Shown: in pieces, positions 1-7,886 of the stretch
Position numbering within the stretch: position 1 is the stretch's first letter
Layout of the letters: each line of letters starts with the position of its first letter
Source: Lysinibacillus contaminans
Lineage (GTDB): Bacteria > Bacillota > Bacilli > Bacillales_A > Planococcaceae
Assembly: GCF_001278945.1 (NCBI RefSeq)
Contig: NZ_LGRV01000009.1
Location: 54,499-98,773, forward strand
DNA: 44,275 nt
Direction of reading: 5' to 3'
Program-made: the position numbers and the translations under genes
Notes under the pieces: model-generated
What the model was told of the DNA's origin: nothing
What the model saw: the letters and a program-made list of their open reading frames with translations, nothing else
The model's database searches: none

Positions 1-62
1 CAACTTATACATAAAGATTTTACAAAATAACTGAGAGTTTTTGCTAGCAAGCTTCGATATAG

Positions 63-87
63 TAAGTGAAAAAGCTTTTTCGACTTA
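63..87. promoter_or_regulatory. imperfect palindrome upstream of the sigma factor gene
   Basis: The core GAAAAAGCTTTTTC (68-81) is a perfect 14-bp palindrome. It is flanked by TAAGT and ACTTA, which extend the dyad to 63-87 with one extra base on the right. It ends four bases before the AAAGGAGG ribosome binding site. It could be an operator of the sigma operon or the terminator hairpin of a gene left of the window. The sequence alone does not decide. Confidence 0.35.
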
Positions 88-102
88 AATAAAGGAGGCG
101 AA

Positions 103-669
103 ATGATGCGATGTCATACTAAAAATTTCATTAGCCGTTTACAAAAACAAAAAGAAGATGCGCTTGAATATGTGATTGAGCATTATTCAGGTTTTGTGCA
201 TGCCATTGCCTATAAGGTTCTCTCTAGCATTAGCAAGGACGCGATTGACGACTGTGTCAATGATGTGTTTTTAGCGGTTTGGCAAAATGCCAAGCAATTT
301 AAAGGAGAACCGGAAGATTTTAAAAAATGGATGGGGATGCTGACGAAATATAAAGCGATCGATCTATTTCGCAAGCTTGAAAAACAACAAGCACGAGAGC
401 AAGGGGACGAGGAGCTTACGCAAAAGCCAGGTCAAAGAGATGTGCAGGAAGAGCTTGTGAATAAAGAGCAAAGAAATGATTTGCTACTGGCAATTAGTCA
501 ATTAGAAAGTATTGATCGGGATATTTTCATGATGAAATACTACTTACAACTATCCAATATTGAAATTGCAGAGGCACTTCATTTATCGAAGGCGGCTGTT
601 GAAAACCGACTATACCGTGGAAAGAAAAAGTTAGCAACGAAGATTCAGTTAAAGGAGGCATTAACATGA
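103..669 (+). CDS. ECF-type RNA polymerase sigma factor
   Basis: A small sigma-70 family protein of 188 residues, the usual ECF length. Residues 12-100 form region 2: a helical segment with the YSGFVHAIAYKV and DDCVNDVFLAVW stretches typical of region 2.1-2.2, then the DLFRK segment. Residues 120-183 form region 4, ending in a helix-turn-helix (NIEIAEALHLSKAAVENRLYRGKKKL). The family directs RNA polymerase to a small regulon and is usually held inactive by a membrane anti-sigma factor. AAAGGAGG lies at 91-98, so the ATG at 103 or the next codon at 106 is the start. The stop overlaps the start of the next gene by four bases (ATGA), which indicates translational coupling to the putative anti-sigma gene. 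The regulon cannot be read from this window. Confidence 0.9.
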   Translation: MMRCHTKNFISRLQKQKEDALEYVIEHYSGFVHAIAYKVLSSISKDAIDDCVNDVFLAVWQNAKQFKGEPEDFKKWMGMLTKYKAIDLFRKLEKQQAREQGDEELTQKPGQRDVQEELVNKEQRNDLLLAISQLESIDRDIFMMKYYLQLSNIEIAEALHLSKAAVENRLYRGKKKLATKIQLKEALT

Positions 670-1697
670 CGAAAACTCATAAAGATTGGTTGGATTTAAA
701 TGTGGATAACATTGAGCCAATGGATTTATCCACAGTTCAAAAGGTACATCTTAAACAAACGATTTTAAAGAAGACAACGAAAAAGCGTATGCCGAAATGG
801 GTTCGTCATATAGCAGCAGCTGCAATTATTGGTATTAGTACTGTGACAACCATTAATTTCGCTTTTCCAACGCTAGCTTCACAAATTCCATTTATGAAAA
901 ATATTATTAGCTATTTTGATAATACAGGTACGATGTTTGAGAATTTTGGGAACTACGCAACAGAAATAGGACAAGTGCAAACGAGTAATGGTATATCTAT
1001 GATGATTGAAAGTGCTGTGTATGACGGCACATCTGTGACGATTTCTTATGCACTTGAAACAGACATTGATTTAGGCATCCATCCGTTTATTGGTGGGGAT
1101 TTTATGGATTTCAAAGGCTCTGTAGGGAGTGGTGGAGGTAGTCGCCTTGAAAAGGTAAGCGATACTAAATATGCTGGATACGCTAATTTAACACCACATT
1201 TTAATAAGGAGGCACCTGATGAAATTGAAATATCGTGGAAGCCTCAATCATTTATTAATATGACGACAAATGCAGAGGTGAAAGGCGAATGGGCATTCCA
1301 ATTTTCAGTGTCAAAGCTTACAGGAGCAATACAGCTAGTGAATGAAGTTGTGACAAATTATGATGTGACAGCTAAATTTAAAACGCTTGTAAAAAACGAT
1401 ATGACAACAGTGATTCATTACGAGTATGCTGTTAAATCAGACTTACTGAAAGAATGGCCATTCATTTCTATACATTTTGATGAACTCCGGGACAATCTCG
1501 GCAATTTGTATACTGTTAGTGGAAATGGAGCATTTAGTAAGGATGATGGAATTTCTTATCAAACAAGTGCTACAGTGCAAGCTATCGACCCAGCAGCTAC
1601 ATCTTTAACATTTGTTCCTGAAATCTACTTCTCCTTGGGTTCAGGAAAAGGTATGGAAATAAAGGAAATGGACCCAGTGACAATTAATTTAGAATAA
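666..1697 (+). CDS. DUF4179-type membrane protein, probable anti-sigma factor
   Basis: A protein of 343 residues coupled to the ECF sigma gene by an ATGA overlap. The first 40 or so residues are polar and would lie in the cytoplasm. They are followed by one hydrophobic segment (about residues 47-70, HIAAAAIIGISTVTTINFAF) and a long extracytoplasmic domain rich in beta-type sequence. This is the layout of DUF4179/DUF5643 proteins encoded beside sigma factors in bacilli. The inferred role is to hold the sigma factor at the membrane until the outer domain senses a signal. No zinc-binding HxxxCxxC anti-sigma motif is visible, so the anti-sigma role rests on family and gene order. AAAGGAGG (651-658) precedes the ATG. 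Two exact DnaA-box 9-mers in opposite orientation lie in its first 25 codons (701-709 and 726-734). Confidence 0.75.
   Translation: MTKTHKDWLDLNVDNIEPMDLSTVQKVHLKQTILKKTTKKRMPKWVRHIAAAAIIGISTVTTINFAFPTLASQIPFMKNIISYFDNTGTMFENFGNYATEIGQVQTSNGISMMIESAVYDGTSVTISYALETDIDLGIHPFIGGDFMDFKGSVGSGGGSRLEKVSDTKYAGYANLTPHFNKEAPDEIEISWKPQSFINMTTNAEVKGEWAFQFSVSKLTGAIQLVNEVVTNYDVTAKFKTLVKNDMTTVIHYEYAVKSDLLKEWPFISIHFDELRDNLGNLYTVSGNGAFSKDDGISYQTSATVQAIDPAATSLTFVPEIYFSLGSGKGMEIKEMDPVTINLE
701..734. other. inverted pair of exact DnaA-box 9-mers
   Basis: TGTGGATAA at 701-709 (TTATCCACA on the minus strand) and TTATCCACA at 726-734 lie 16 bases apart near the 5' end of the anti-sigma gene. Both match the consensus box exactly. 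That DnaA binds here is inferred. Confidence 0.45.
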
Positions 1698-1704
1698 CCA
1701 CTCA

Positions 1705-1744
1705 AAAGGACCTTGTGCGAGTTACTGCACAAGGTCCTTTAATA
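1705..1744 (+). terminator. terminator of the sigma/anti-sigma operon
   Basis: A perfect 14-bp stem (1705-1718 with 1727-1740, arm AAAGGACCTTGTGC) with an 8-base loop, ending in TTT then AATATT. It lies eight bases past the anti-sigma stop codon. Confidence 0.8.
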
Positions 1745-1883
1745 TTCTACTCGCTCAACAGGGTCATCAAGAAGCTCAACTTCAGCAGAAAATGGTTTTA
1801 TTTTAAGGTATTAATAGTCTTTAATGAAACTTTCCCTAAATACAAAACGTATCATTGGTAATGATAATTTAGGAGGAATGGCA

Positions 1884-2498
1884 ATGTTTAAAAAACTAGC
1901 AGCTGATGCACTTGGGCTTTCGGATATAGGCGTAGTAGTACCGCGAGAGGATTTTGATAAAACCGATGCAGATGATTTTATTTTGCATGAGCTTGATGAA
2001 AAGATTTATTTTTTGATCAAGACAAAGGCAGATGAATACTGCTTTACAAATCGTGCACTTATTCATGTGGATGGTGCAAATGCGGTGAGCAAAAAACGTA
2101 TGCTACGCCGTTACGACTATTCAGTTTGTAAAATTAGTGATGTTTTCCTAGAAACGGCAGGAACTATTGACCTTGATGTCGAAATTAAGTTTATAATCGA
2201 TAAAAATCCATTGTCGATTGATATTCATAAGCGTTTTATTAACGAGATTAAAGACCTATACAAGGCGTTACATGCTATTAGTTATGAACAACAGCAAAAT
2301 GCTTACAAGCTTGGGATAGCGGAGAAGAGCCTAAACATTGCGTCAGCATCAATGGGGCGCATAGGGAATGACTCCATTTCACCGGCTTCGTCATTCAAGG
2401 AAATTACGAGCTTCGCAAACAAATGGATGATCGACCACAAGGACAAATATGTAAAAGAAGATTTCTCACATGTCTTCGACTTGTACATTAATAATTAA
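1884..2498 (+). CDS. YvbH-like bacterial PH-domain protein
   Basis: A cytoplasmic protein of 204 residues with no signal or membrane segment. Residues 1-120 resemble the bacterial PH domain of the YvbH family (FDKTDADDFILHE, EKIYFLI, DEYCFTNRALIHVDG, AVSKKR, ETAGTIDLDVEIKF). The remainder corresponds to the YvbH-type oligomerisation region. Function in the family is not established. The start is placed at 1884 because AGGAGG (1871-1876) is seven bases upstream. An in-frame ATG at 1878 is only one base from it, and the longer frame back to 1824 has no ribosome binding site. The gene stands alone between two terminators, so it is probably transcribed by itself. Confidence 0.85.
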   Translation: MFKKLAADALGLSDIGVVVPREDFDKTDADDFILHELDEKIYFLIKTKADEYCFTNRALIHVDGANAVSKKRMLRRYDYSVCKISDVFLETAGTIDLDVEIKFIIDKNPLSIDIHKRFINEIKDLYKALHAISYEQQQNAYKLGIAEKSLNIASASMGRIGNDSISPASSFKEITSFANKWMIDHKDKYVKEDFSHVFDLYINN

Positions 2499-2506
2499 TG
2501 GCTATT

Positions 2507-2541
2507 GCTCTCTGCTCATTAAGTAGAGAGCTCTCTTTTAT
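2507..2541 (+). terminator. terminator of the YvbH-like gene
   Basis: A 9-bp stem with one G-T pair (2507-2515 with 2523-2531), a 7-base loop, then TCTCTTTTAT. It begins nine bases after the stop codon. Confidence 0.6.
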
Positions 2542-2615
2542 CCTTGTGTAGGGAACAAATAACTAGATAGTAAAATCATTACATAAAAAATATAGGATTA
2601 GGAGCGATTGAAAAA

Positions 2616-3977
2616 ATGACAAACGGATTGCAAGTGCTTGAAGGGACTAAACAAGTTGAAAGCGAAGAAATAGTAGATAAACCGCAAGCCGTCGAAACAT
2701 TATTTGTGAATGAATATATAGATGGCATTTTAGATCCACAAAAGGAAATGCTAGGCCCTTTAAAGGATGGTGGCACGATTATCGCTAATACTGCACCGGG
2801 GTGTTGGGGACCGATGATTACACCGACAATTCGTGGTGGACATGAGGTAACAAAGCCTGTGTTTATTGAAGGAGCAGAAGTGGGCGATGCAATAGTTATC
2901 AAGATTAAGTCTATACAGGTAACTTCAATGGCGACTTCTTCGGGACATGATGAAGCGATTATTGATCGTTTTATTGGTGATCCATTTGTATCGGTGAAAT
3001 GTCCTGGCTGTGGAAAATTACATCCACGTACAGTTGTCAGCGGCATTGGCGCGCAGGCAATTCGCTGTGCGACATGTAACACAGAAACATCTCCATTTAA
3101 AATGACGAATGGTTACACAATGGTGCTCAATCATAAAAGCGATTTAGGGATAACGGTTGGGCGTGAAGGTGCACGCCGCATTGCCCTCGATGCAAAAAAT
3201 TATATGCGTACGCCTGAAAACTCCGTGCAAAATCCAGTGGTGGCATTGGCGCCGAGTGATTTAGTTGGTGTGATGGCGAGAATGCGTCCATTCTTAGGGC
3301 AGCTGGGTACAACCCCTTCGAAGGCCATGCCAGACTCGCATAATGCCGGTGATTTTGGTTCATTTTTAGTGGGCGCACCGCATGAATATGCATTTACTCA
3401 AGCTGAGCTAGATATGCATCGTACAGACGGCCATATGGATATAAGTCGTGTACGCGAAGGTGCGACGATTATTTGTCCAGTGAAGGTGCCAGGAGGCGGT
3501 TTGTATATTGGTGATATGCACGCGATGCAAGGCGACGGCGAAATAGCAGGTCATACGACGGATGTAGCGGGCATTGTACAGCTACAAGTGAGTGTCTTGA
3601 AGAAAGTTGCTTTAGAAGGGCCAATACTCCTTCCAAATGAAGAGGATTTACCTTATACGGCAAAGCCATTTACCAAAGAAGAAAAACGCCGTGCACGTGA
3701 ATTAGCAGAAGAATATGGTGTGAAGCAGATTGAGGATGTATTCCCCGTGTCTGTCGTTGGGTCGGGTACGACTTTAAATGAGGCAACGGATAATGCACTT
3801 GGACGTGCTGCTCGATTATTTGAAATGACCGTACCAGAAGTCATGAACCGAGCAACAATTACGGGCTCGATTGAAATTGGACGTCATCCGGGTGTTGTGA
3901 CAGCAACTTTCCAAGTTCCGAAAACAATCCTGAAAAAAGCGCGCATTTATAAGCCAGTGAAAAAACAATATGATTAA
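2616..3977 (+). CDS. acetamidase/formamidase family protein
   Basis: A protein of 453 residues matching the FmdA/AmdA amidase family, whose members hydrolyse formamide, acetamide or similar short amides to the acid and ammonia. Visible family features are the beta-rich N-terminal half (IEGAEVGDAIVIKI, residues 84-97), the conserved GDMHAMQGDGE block (299-309) and the NRATITGSIEIGRHPGVV region near the C-terminus. A CxxC pair at C129/C132 and another at C151/C154 frame a short insert that looks like a zinc ribbon. No export signal is present, so it should be cytoplasmic. TAGGAG (2599-2604) lies 11 bases before the ATG, slightly far. The gene is monocistronic and ends at a hairpin. The exact substrate is not visible. 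Confidence 0.85.
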   Translation: MTNGLQVLEGTKQVESEEIVDKPQAVETLFVNEYIDGILDPQKEMLGPLKDGGTIIANTAPGCWGPMITPTIRGGHEVTKPVFIEGAEVGDAIVIKIKSIQVTSMATSSGHDEAIIDRFIGDPFVSVKCPGCGKLHPRTVVSGIGAQAIRCATCNTETSPFKMTNGYTMVLNHKSDLGITVGREGARRIALDAKNYMRTPENSVQNPVVALAPSDLVGVMARMRPFLGQLGTTPSKAMPDSHNAGDFGSFLVGAPHEYAFTQAELDMHRTDGHMDISRVREGATIICPVKVPGGGLYIGDMHAMQGDGEIAGHTTDVAGIVQLQVSVLKKVALEGPILLPNEEDLPYTAKPFTKEEKRRARELAEEYGVKQIEDVFPVSVVGSGTTLNEATDNALGRAARLFEMTVPEVMNRATITGSIEIGRHPGVVTATFQVPKTILKKARIYKPVKKQYD

Positions 3978-3984
3978 GTATCCT

Positions 3985-4016
3985 AGCCTATTCACATTTG
4001 TGGATAGGCTATTTAT
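3985..4016 (+). terminator. hairpin terminator after the amidase gene
   Basis: An 11-bp stem with one G-T pair (3985-3995 with 4000-4010) and the loop ATTT. It is followed by only a weak T stretch (ATTTAT). Confidence 0.6.
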
Positions 4017-4192
4017 ATGGGATCCGCGTATATTTTCATAGTTTGTGCAGATAAGCATAGATCCTATTTTTGTCAGAAATGTGACAATTTAAAATTGTAA
4101 TCTACTTAATCATTGGTATAATAAGAAAATGGAAATAACAGTATGGGAAATGTGTAAATAATGCAGAATTTTGAATGTCGGGGGTGGCAATA

Positions 4193-4747
4193 ATGAGAGA
4201 AGTTGCACACTTACAGGAAAAAGTGGGGAAGAAAAACCTACTAATCAGTTACATAGCAAAAATGCGTGGAGGTGAACGAGCGCCTTCAAGAACAAATCTC
4301 GCAGATGCAGCAACGGGAGCTTTCGGTGGATTAGTTTGTATTTTTTTATTGTTAGGTTTGACAAATTACACAGGCACACCGTGGTTAATGGCGTCATTTG
4401 GCGGTAGTTGTGTATTAGTATTTATTGTGTGGAACGCACCACTTTCACAGCCTCGAAATATTATTGGGGGGCATTTTATTTCCGCTTTTATCGGTTTATC
4501 AATGTACTCTATGTTTGGGACAAGCACGTTGTCGATCAGTTTAGCAGTATGTTTGACCATTTTTTTTATGGGATTTTTAGGTGTAATTCATCCACCTGCC
4601 GGAGCAAATCCAATTATCATTATTCTAGGGGGCTACAGCTGGAGCTATTTAGTGACACCTGTGTTAATTGGCGCCGTATTGATTGTTGTTATGGGGCTAC
4701 TCATTAATAATTTGCGTGGGACAAGAAAATATCCAGTGTATTGGTGA
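4193..4747 (+). CDS. HPP family integral membrane protein
   Basis: A membrane protein of 184 residues. It shows the two HPP-family signatures: APLSQPRNIIGGH (about residues 88-100) and HPPAGANP (about 138-145). There are four to five hydrophobic segments (GAFGGLVCIFLLLGL, WLMASFGGSCVLVFIVW, HFISAFIGLSMYSMF, LAVCLTIFFMGFLGVI, VTPVLIGAVLIVVMGLL). Related plant and cyanobacterial proteins have been linked to nitrite transport, but the role here is unknown. The start at 4193 is chosen because GGGGTGG (4180-4186) sits six bases upstream. The in-frame ATG at 4175 has no ribosome binding site. No neighbour is close enough to form an operon. Confidence 0.85.
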   Translation: MREVAHLQEKVGKKNLLISYIAKMRGGERAPSRTNLADAATGAFGGLVCIFLLLGLTNYTGTPWLMASFGGSCVLVFIVWNAPLSQPRNIIGGHFISAFIGLSMYSMFGTSTLSISLAVCLTIFFMGFLGVIHPPAGANPIIIILGGYSWSYLVTPVLIGAVLIVVMGLLINNLRGTRKYPVYW

Positions 4748-5128
4748 AGCTACCATTATTTTTAGCCAAATTTTTTTGTAACTTTTTTTTAGTTGGTACG
4801 TCTACTTTTTGAGAAGTGGTAATAACTATGATTTATGGTGTGTGAGAAAACGCTAAAATTTGCTAGCGAAGATCCTTAGCCATACTGTATTTGCAGTGTA
4901 CCTGGGCTACCAACCAAGGGAATAGCTGCTTGCAATATGTGCTTGTTAACCAAAAAATAGTATAATGTAAAAGCCATCTAAGAAAGTGAGTAGACATCAT
5001 TTTCTTAGATGGCTTTTATGTATGTCTAAATATAAGCATCCCTATACATATCCATTATTTTCTCGCATATGTTGGATAGAATTTGTTATATTGAAGAAAG
5101 AGTGTTATTTAAAGGGGGCACTGGTTGT
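4748..5128. other. intergenic region with one long hairpin
   Basis: No coding frame with a ribosome binding site is seen. The left part is T-rich (4760-4805). A 17-bp perfect inverted repeat lies at 4969-5017. TATAAT occurs at 4961-4966 immediately before it, but no good -35 box is placed 16-18 bases upstream. The segment 4860-4930 has several short complementary stretches and matches no riboswitch that I recognise. Confidence 0.5.
4969..5017 (+). terminator. 17-bp hairpin upstream of the 491-residue gene
   Basis: Arms 4969-4985 (AAAAGCCATCTAAGAAA) and 5001-5017 are perfect complements around a 15-base loop. The right arm ends in CTTTT. It lies 222 bases after the HPP gene and 111 bases before the next start. 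It may be a late terminator for the HPP gene or an attenuator for the next one. Confidence 0.45.
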
Positions 5129-6604
5129 ATGTTGCTGCATTGTGATGAGCAATTATTAACTGCGTATCGTCATAATGGTGAAAAGGGTGCTGAAGCGTTA
5201 CTGTCGAAATGGGCGGAATATTCAGCTAATCCACAGAATAATCCACAATTTTTTGGACAAACTTTATCACCTGATTTGTTTTTAGTTAGTGAGGAAGTGG
5301 CAATGAATGTCGCGTTTTCGACTGCCCGTAAATATTGGGGGCGTGTACCTATGGAAGCCCAAGCCCTTTTTAAGAGGCAGGGCTTAGATTCAACGTTTAT
5401 GAATGAACGGCTCAATTCGTTTTTCTATTCTCAGAAAGGGAAGGAGACGTTTTTTGAGCAGCTCTACGCACAACATACAATGAATGTTGAGCAACTAATA
5501 TGGATCGTCTTTGGTAAACGTCGGGATGTTCATATACAAACAACAGAATTACAAACAATATTTTTATATAAAATTGAAAATGAATATATTGTGCATATGA
5601 TCTATGAAGAGGATGCACAATTTTGGCATTGGCTTTTTATGAAAAAAGTGTACTCACTACTTATCCACAAACCATTGGAACAACTAACATTTATCCACGA
5701 AATGATGCGTCATTTTGAATATTCGGCACAGAAAAGTTATACACATGTGCATAACTTTTCGTATAATTATAAAAAAAATCTGGATAAGTGTATAACTCAT
5801 GTGGATAATCAAAATCCTTCGTGTTTAGCAAAGAAGCAATTGCAGCTGTATCAAATTGTTGCGCATTACATGTGGACAGAGAATGATTTCCGGAAGGTAA
5901 GAGAACTAATTGCTTCTTTTGAAATAGAGTGGCGTTACTCGATGTATGCGTTGACGGAAAAAGAAAAAGTGTTGATTGCTTATATTTTATTGAATGTCGC
6001 ACATCAGGAACAACATGAAGAAGATGTTATTCGATATGGCGAATATTTATTAGATGATGAACGGTTGAATAATTATGCAATTGAAATTATGCTGGAATAT
6101 GAAGAATTATTACCGAATATAAAACCAACACCACAAGCAATCGTGAAAAACTACGCAAATAATTATTTGGAAAATTTATATGCGATACTATTGCAAAATT
6201 ACGTTCAGACGGGAAGTTATGTTAAGGGTTTACGTTTTATAAAAGAGCATGCACTTGTCTCCAGTAAAAAAATTCATGAAGCATTAGTGCATAAAAAATA
6301 TAACCAAGAGCAGTTTATTGCGATTGAATCTGCCATTCAAAAGGATATCGCCCTGCAGGTGAATAATTCATTACAACAAATTGGTGCATCACTAGAAGAA
6401 TGGCGTCGGAACTATCGTGATCCGGAGGCACCTTATTATTTTACAGCGCAAAGTAGTTCGTTGAATATGATGAATATCATGAAAGTATTATTTGTTACGG
6501 AGCAGTATGAACTATTCGAAAAATTAATGGAAATGTATAAAAAATATTTGCTCGTCGACGAACATTTTGAAGAAATGCGCCTATTTATCAGTGCTTATGT
6601 CTGA
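5129..6604 (+). CDS. hypothetical protein carrying an internal DnaA-box cluster
   Basis: A protein of 491 residues that I do not recognise. It has no signal peptide or membrane segment, and the C-terminal two thirds look mainly helical, with leucine- and aromatic-rich helices that could be a repeat-type scaffold. The ATG at 5129 is chosen because AAAGGGGG (5111-5118) lies ten bases upstream. An in-frame ATG at 5069 lacks a binding site. Residues about 177-227 are unusually rich in His, Asn and Tyr (LIHKP, FIHEM, YTHVHN, THVDN). This segment is where the DNA carries a run of DnaA-box 9-mers (5661-5808), so its composition may be shaped by the DNA rather than by the protein. The gene ends in a shared bidirectional hairpin. 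Confidence 0.7.
   Translation: MLLHCDEQLLTAYRHNGEKGAEALLSKWAEYSANPQNNPQFFGQTLSPDLFLVSEEVAMNVAFSTARKYWGRVPMEAQALFKRQGLDSTFMNERLNSFFYSQKGKETFFEQLYAQHTMNVEQLIWIVFGKRRDVHIQTTELQTIFLYKIENEYIVHMIYEEDAQFWHWLFMKKVYSLLIHKPLEQLTFIHEMMRHFEYSAQKSYTHVHNFSYNYKKNLDKCITHVDNQNPSCLAKKQLQLYQIVAHYMWTENDFRKVRELIASFEIEWRYSMYALTEKEKVLIAYILLNVAHQEQHEEDVIRYGEYLLDDERLNNYAIEIMLEYEELLPNIKPTPQAIVKNYANNYLENLYAILLQNYVQTGSYVKGLRFIKEHALVSSKKIHEALVHKKYNQEQFIAIESAIQKDIALQVNNSLQQIGASLEEWRRNYRDPEAPYYFTAQSSSLNMMNIMKVLFVTEQYELFEKLMEMYKKYLLVDEHFEEMRLFISAYV
5661..5808. other. cluster of seven DnaA-box-like 9-mers inside a coding gene
   Basis: Plus-strand boxes: TTATCCACA 5661-5669 (exact), TTATCCACG 5691-5699 (one mismatch), TTATACACA 5737-5745 (exact). 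Minus-strand boxes: TTATGCACA 5746-5754 (fits TTATNCACA), TTATCCAGA 5779-5787 and TTATACACT 5787-5795 (one mismatch each), TTATCCACA 5800-5808 (exact). The third and fourth boxes abut head to head inside a 30-bp near-palindrome (5731-5760, one mismatched pair). The stretch 5761-5779 is almost pure A/T. Boxes left of 5746 point one way and those right of it the other. The match to the box consensus is read directly. That DnaA binds is inferred. Confidence 0.6.
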
Positions 6605-6658
6605 ACATTGTGACGGAATCAGTGTTTGGTAAAAATCCGCATCAGTAAAAAAGAACAA

Positions 6659-6697
6659 AAACGGGCTGGCTCAAATTTATATTGAGCCAGCCCGTTT
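6659..6697 (-). terminator. bidirectional terminator between convergent genes
   Basis: A perfect 16-bp GC-rich stem (6659-6674 with 6682-6697; core CGGGCTGGCTC) and a 7-base loop. On the minus strand it is followed by a T-rich tail (TTTGTTCTTTTTT), which fits termination of the CoA-transferase-like gene. On the plus strand the tail is weaker. Confidence 0.8.
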
Positions 6698-6701
6698 CGT
6701 A

Positions 6702-7886
6702 TTACTCCAGTACGCCTTTTTCTTGTAATGTAGCGATTTGTTCGACACTATAGCCAATGGAAGCTAGTACTTCCTCGTTATGTTCGCCGAGTTTAGCACC
6801 GACATGCTTATAGACTGGTTGAGCACCATCGAATTTGAAGGCAGAGGCAATTTGCTTTTGCATTGTCCCATCACTTTTTGGTATATCAACGATCATTTCC
6901 CTCGCTACAAGCTGAGGATGTTCACATGCCTCTGGGAATGTCAGTACTGGCTCGACACAACCTTCGAAGTCGTCATTAAAAATTTCGAGCCACTCCGCAT
7001 ACGTTTTCGATAAAAATGCATCATGTACTGCCTCTTTAAAGCGTGTTTGTGTATAGAATGAATCATTAAATGTATTGTCGATCAGCTCAGGAATATCAAG
7101 CGCTTCGCACAGTAGTCTACGGAATTGTGGCTCTAAGCTCCCTACTGAGAAGAAGCGACCGTCCTTCGTTTTATAGAAATCATAGTAACTACCGCCGTTT
7201 AAAATTTCTTGCTCGGGTTGTGGAATACGGCCACCCCCTATATAAGCAGAACCGTACATCGCATTGAGTGAGAAAATAGCGTCTGTCATACTAATGTCCA
7301 CATATTGACCCTCACCTGTTTTTTCACGGTGCAGTGCTGCTGCAAGAACCCCGATTGCAGCATGCATTGTACCACCTGCAATATCGGCAAGCTGAATTCC
7401 CATTGAAACAGGCTTTTTATCCTTGTGACGTGAATAGTCGAGCACGCCAGCAAGTGACAAATAGTTGTTATCATGGCCCGGGCGATTGCTAAAAGGCCCT
7501 GTTTGCCCGTAACCCGTAATGGCACAATAAATCAGCTTCGGGTTCACTTCTTTTAACGACTCATAACCAATACCAAGGCGCTGCATCACCCCAGGTCGAA
7601 AACCTTCTACAATAATGTCAAACTCTCCCACGAGTGACTTAACAATTTCTACAGCTTCTGGCGATTTTAAGTTCAGTGTTAATGACTTTTTCGAACGATT
7701 TAGATGCTGGTGAATATACGCCTCACGATCTTCATCATAGGGCGGCATAATGCGTGTTAAATCCACGCGCTTGGAGGATTCTACATGAATAACCTCCGCC
7801 CCTAAATCAGCAAAAATCATAGTTGCCATTGGTCCTGGTAATAATGCAGAAAAATCGAGAATTTTTAACCCCTTTAAAATACCCAA
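6702..7886 (-). CDS. CaiB/BaiF family protein, probable alpha-methylacyl-CoA racemase
   Basis: A protein of 394 residues of the family III CoA-transferase fold. The N-terminus has the typical LKILDFSALLPGPMATMIFADLGAEV run (written here in pieces: LKILDFS, LLPGP, DLGAEV). The racemase branch has a His, an Asp and a Glu in its active site, and all three appear: H138 in PGHDNNY, D168 in QLADIAGG and E252 in SLEPQF. That favours an alpha-methylacyl-CoA racemase, which inverts the 2-methyl centre of branched acyl-CoA, over a CoA transferase. The start is a TTG at 7884-7886 preceded by GGGGTTGAGGAG. GAGGAG itself is only two bases away, so the more distal GGGG may act. No operon partner is adjacent, so the substrate is unknown. 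Confidence 0.85.
   Translation of the reverse strand: MGILKGLKILDFSALLPGPMATMIFADLGAEVIHVESSKRVDLTRIMPPYDEDREAYIHQHLNRSKKSLTLNLKSPEAVEIVKSLVGEFDIIVEGFRPGVMQRLGIGYESLKEVNPKLIYCAITGYGQTGPFSNRPGHDNNYLSLAGVLDYSRHKDKKPVSMGIQLADIAGGTMHAAIGVLAAALHREKTGEGQYVDISMTDAIFSLNAMYGSAYIGGGRIPQPEQEILNGGSYYDFYKTKDGRFFSVGSLEPQFRRLLCEALDIPELIDNTFNDSFYTQTRFKEAVHDAFLSKTYAEWLEIFNDDFEGCVEPVLTFPEACEHPQLVAREMIVDIPKSDGTMQKQIASAFKFDGAQPVYKHVGAKLGEHNEEVLASIGYSVEQIATLQEKGVLE

Noticed and set aside
2579..3082. 167-codon open frame on the minus strand inside the amidase gene
   Set aside because: It overlaps a well-supported gene in antisense, has low-complexity composition and no ribosome binding site. It is a shadow frame, as are the other long antisense frames inside katA, hutH and the SLH genes.
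4860..4930. Possible riboswitch in the gap before the 491-residue gene
   Set aside because: Short complementary stretches exist, but no conserved core of a riboswitch that I know could be recognised.
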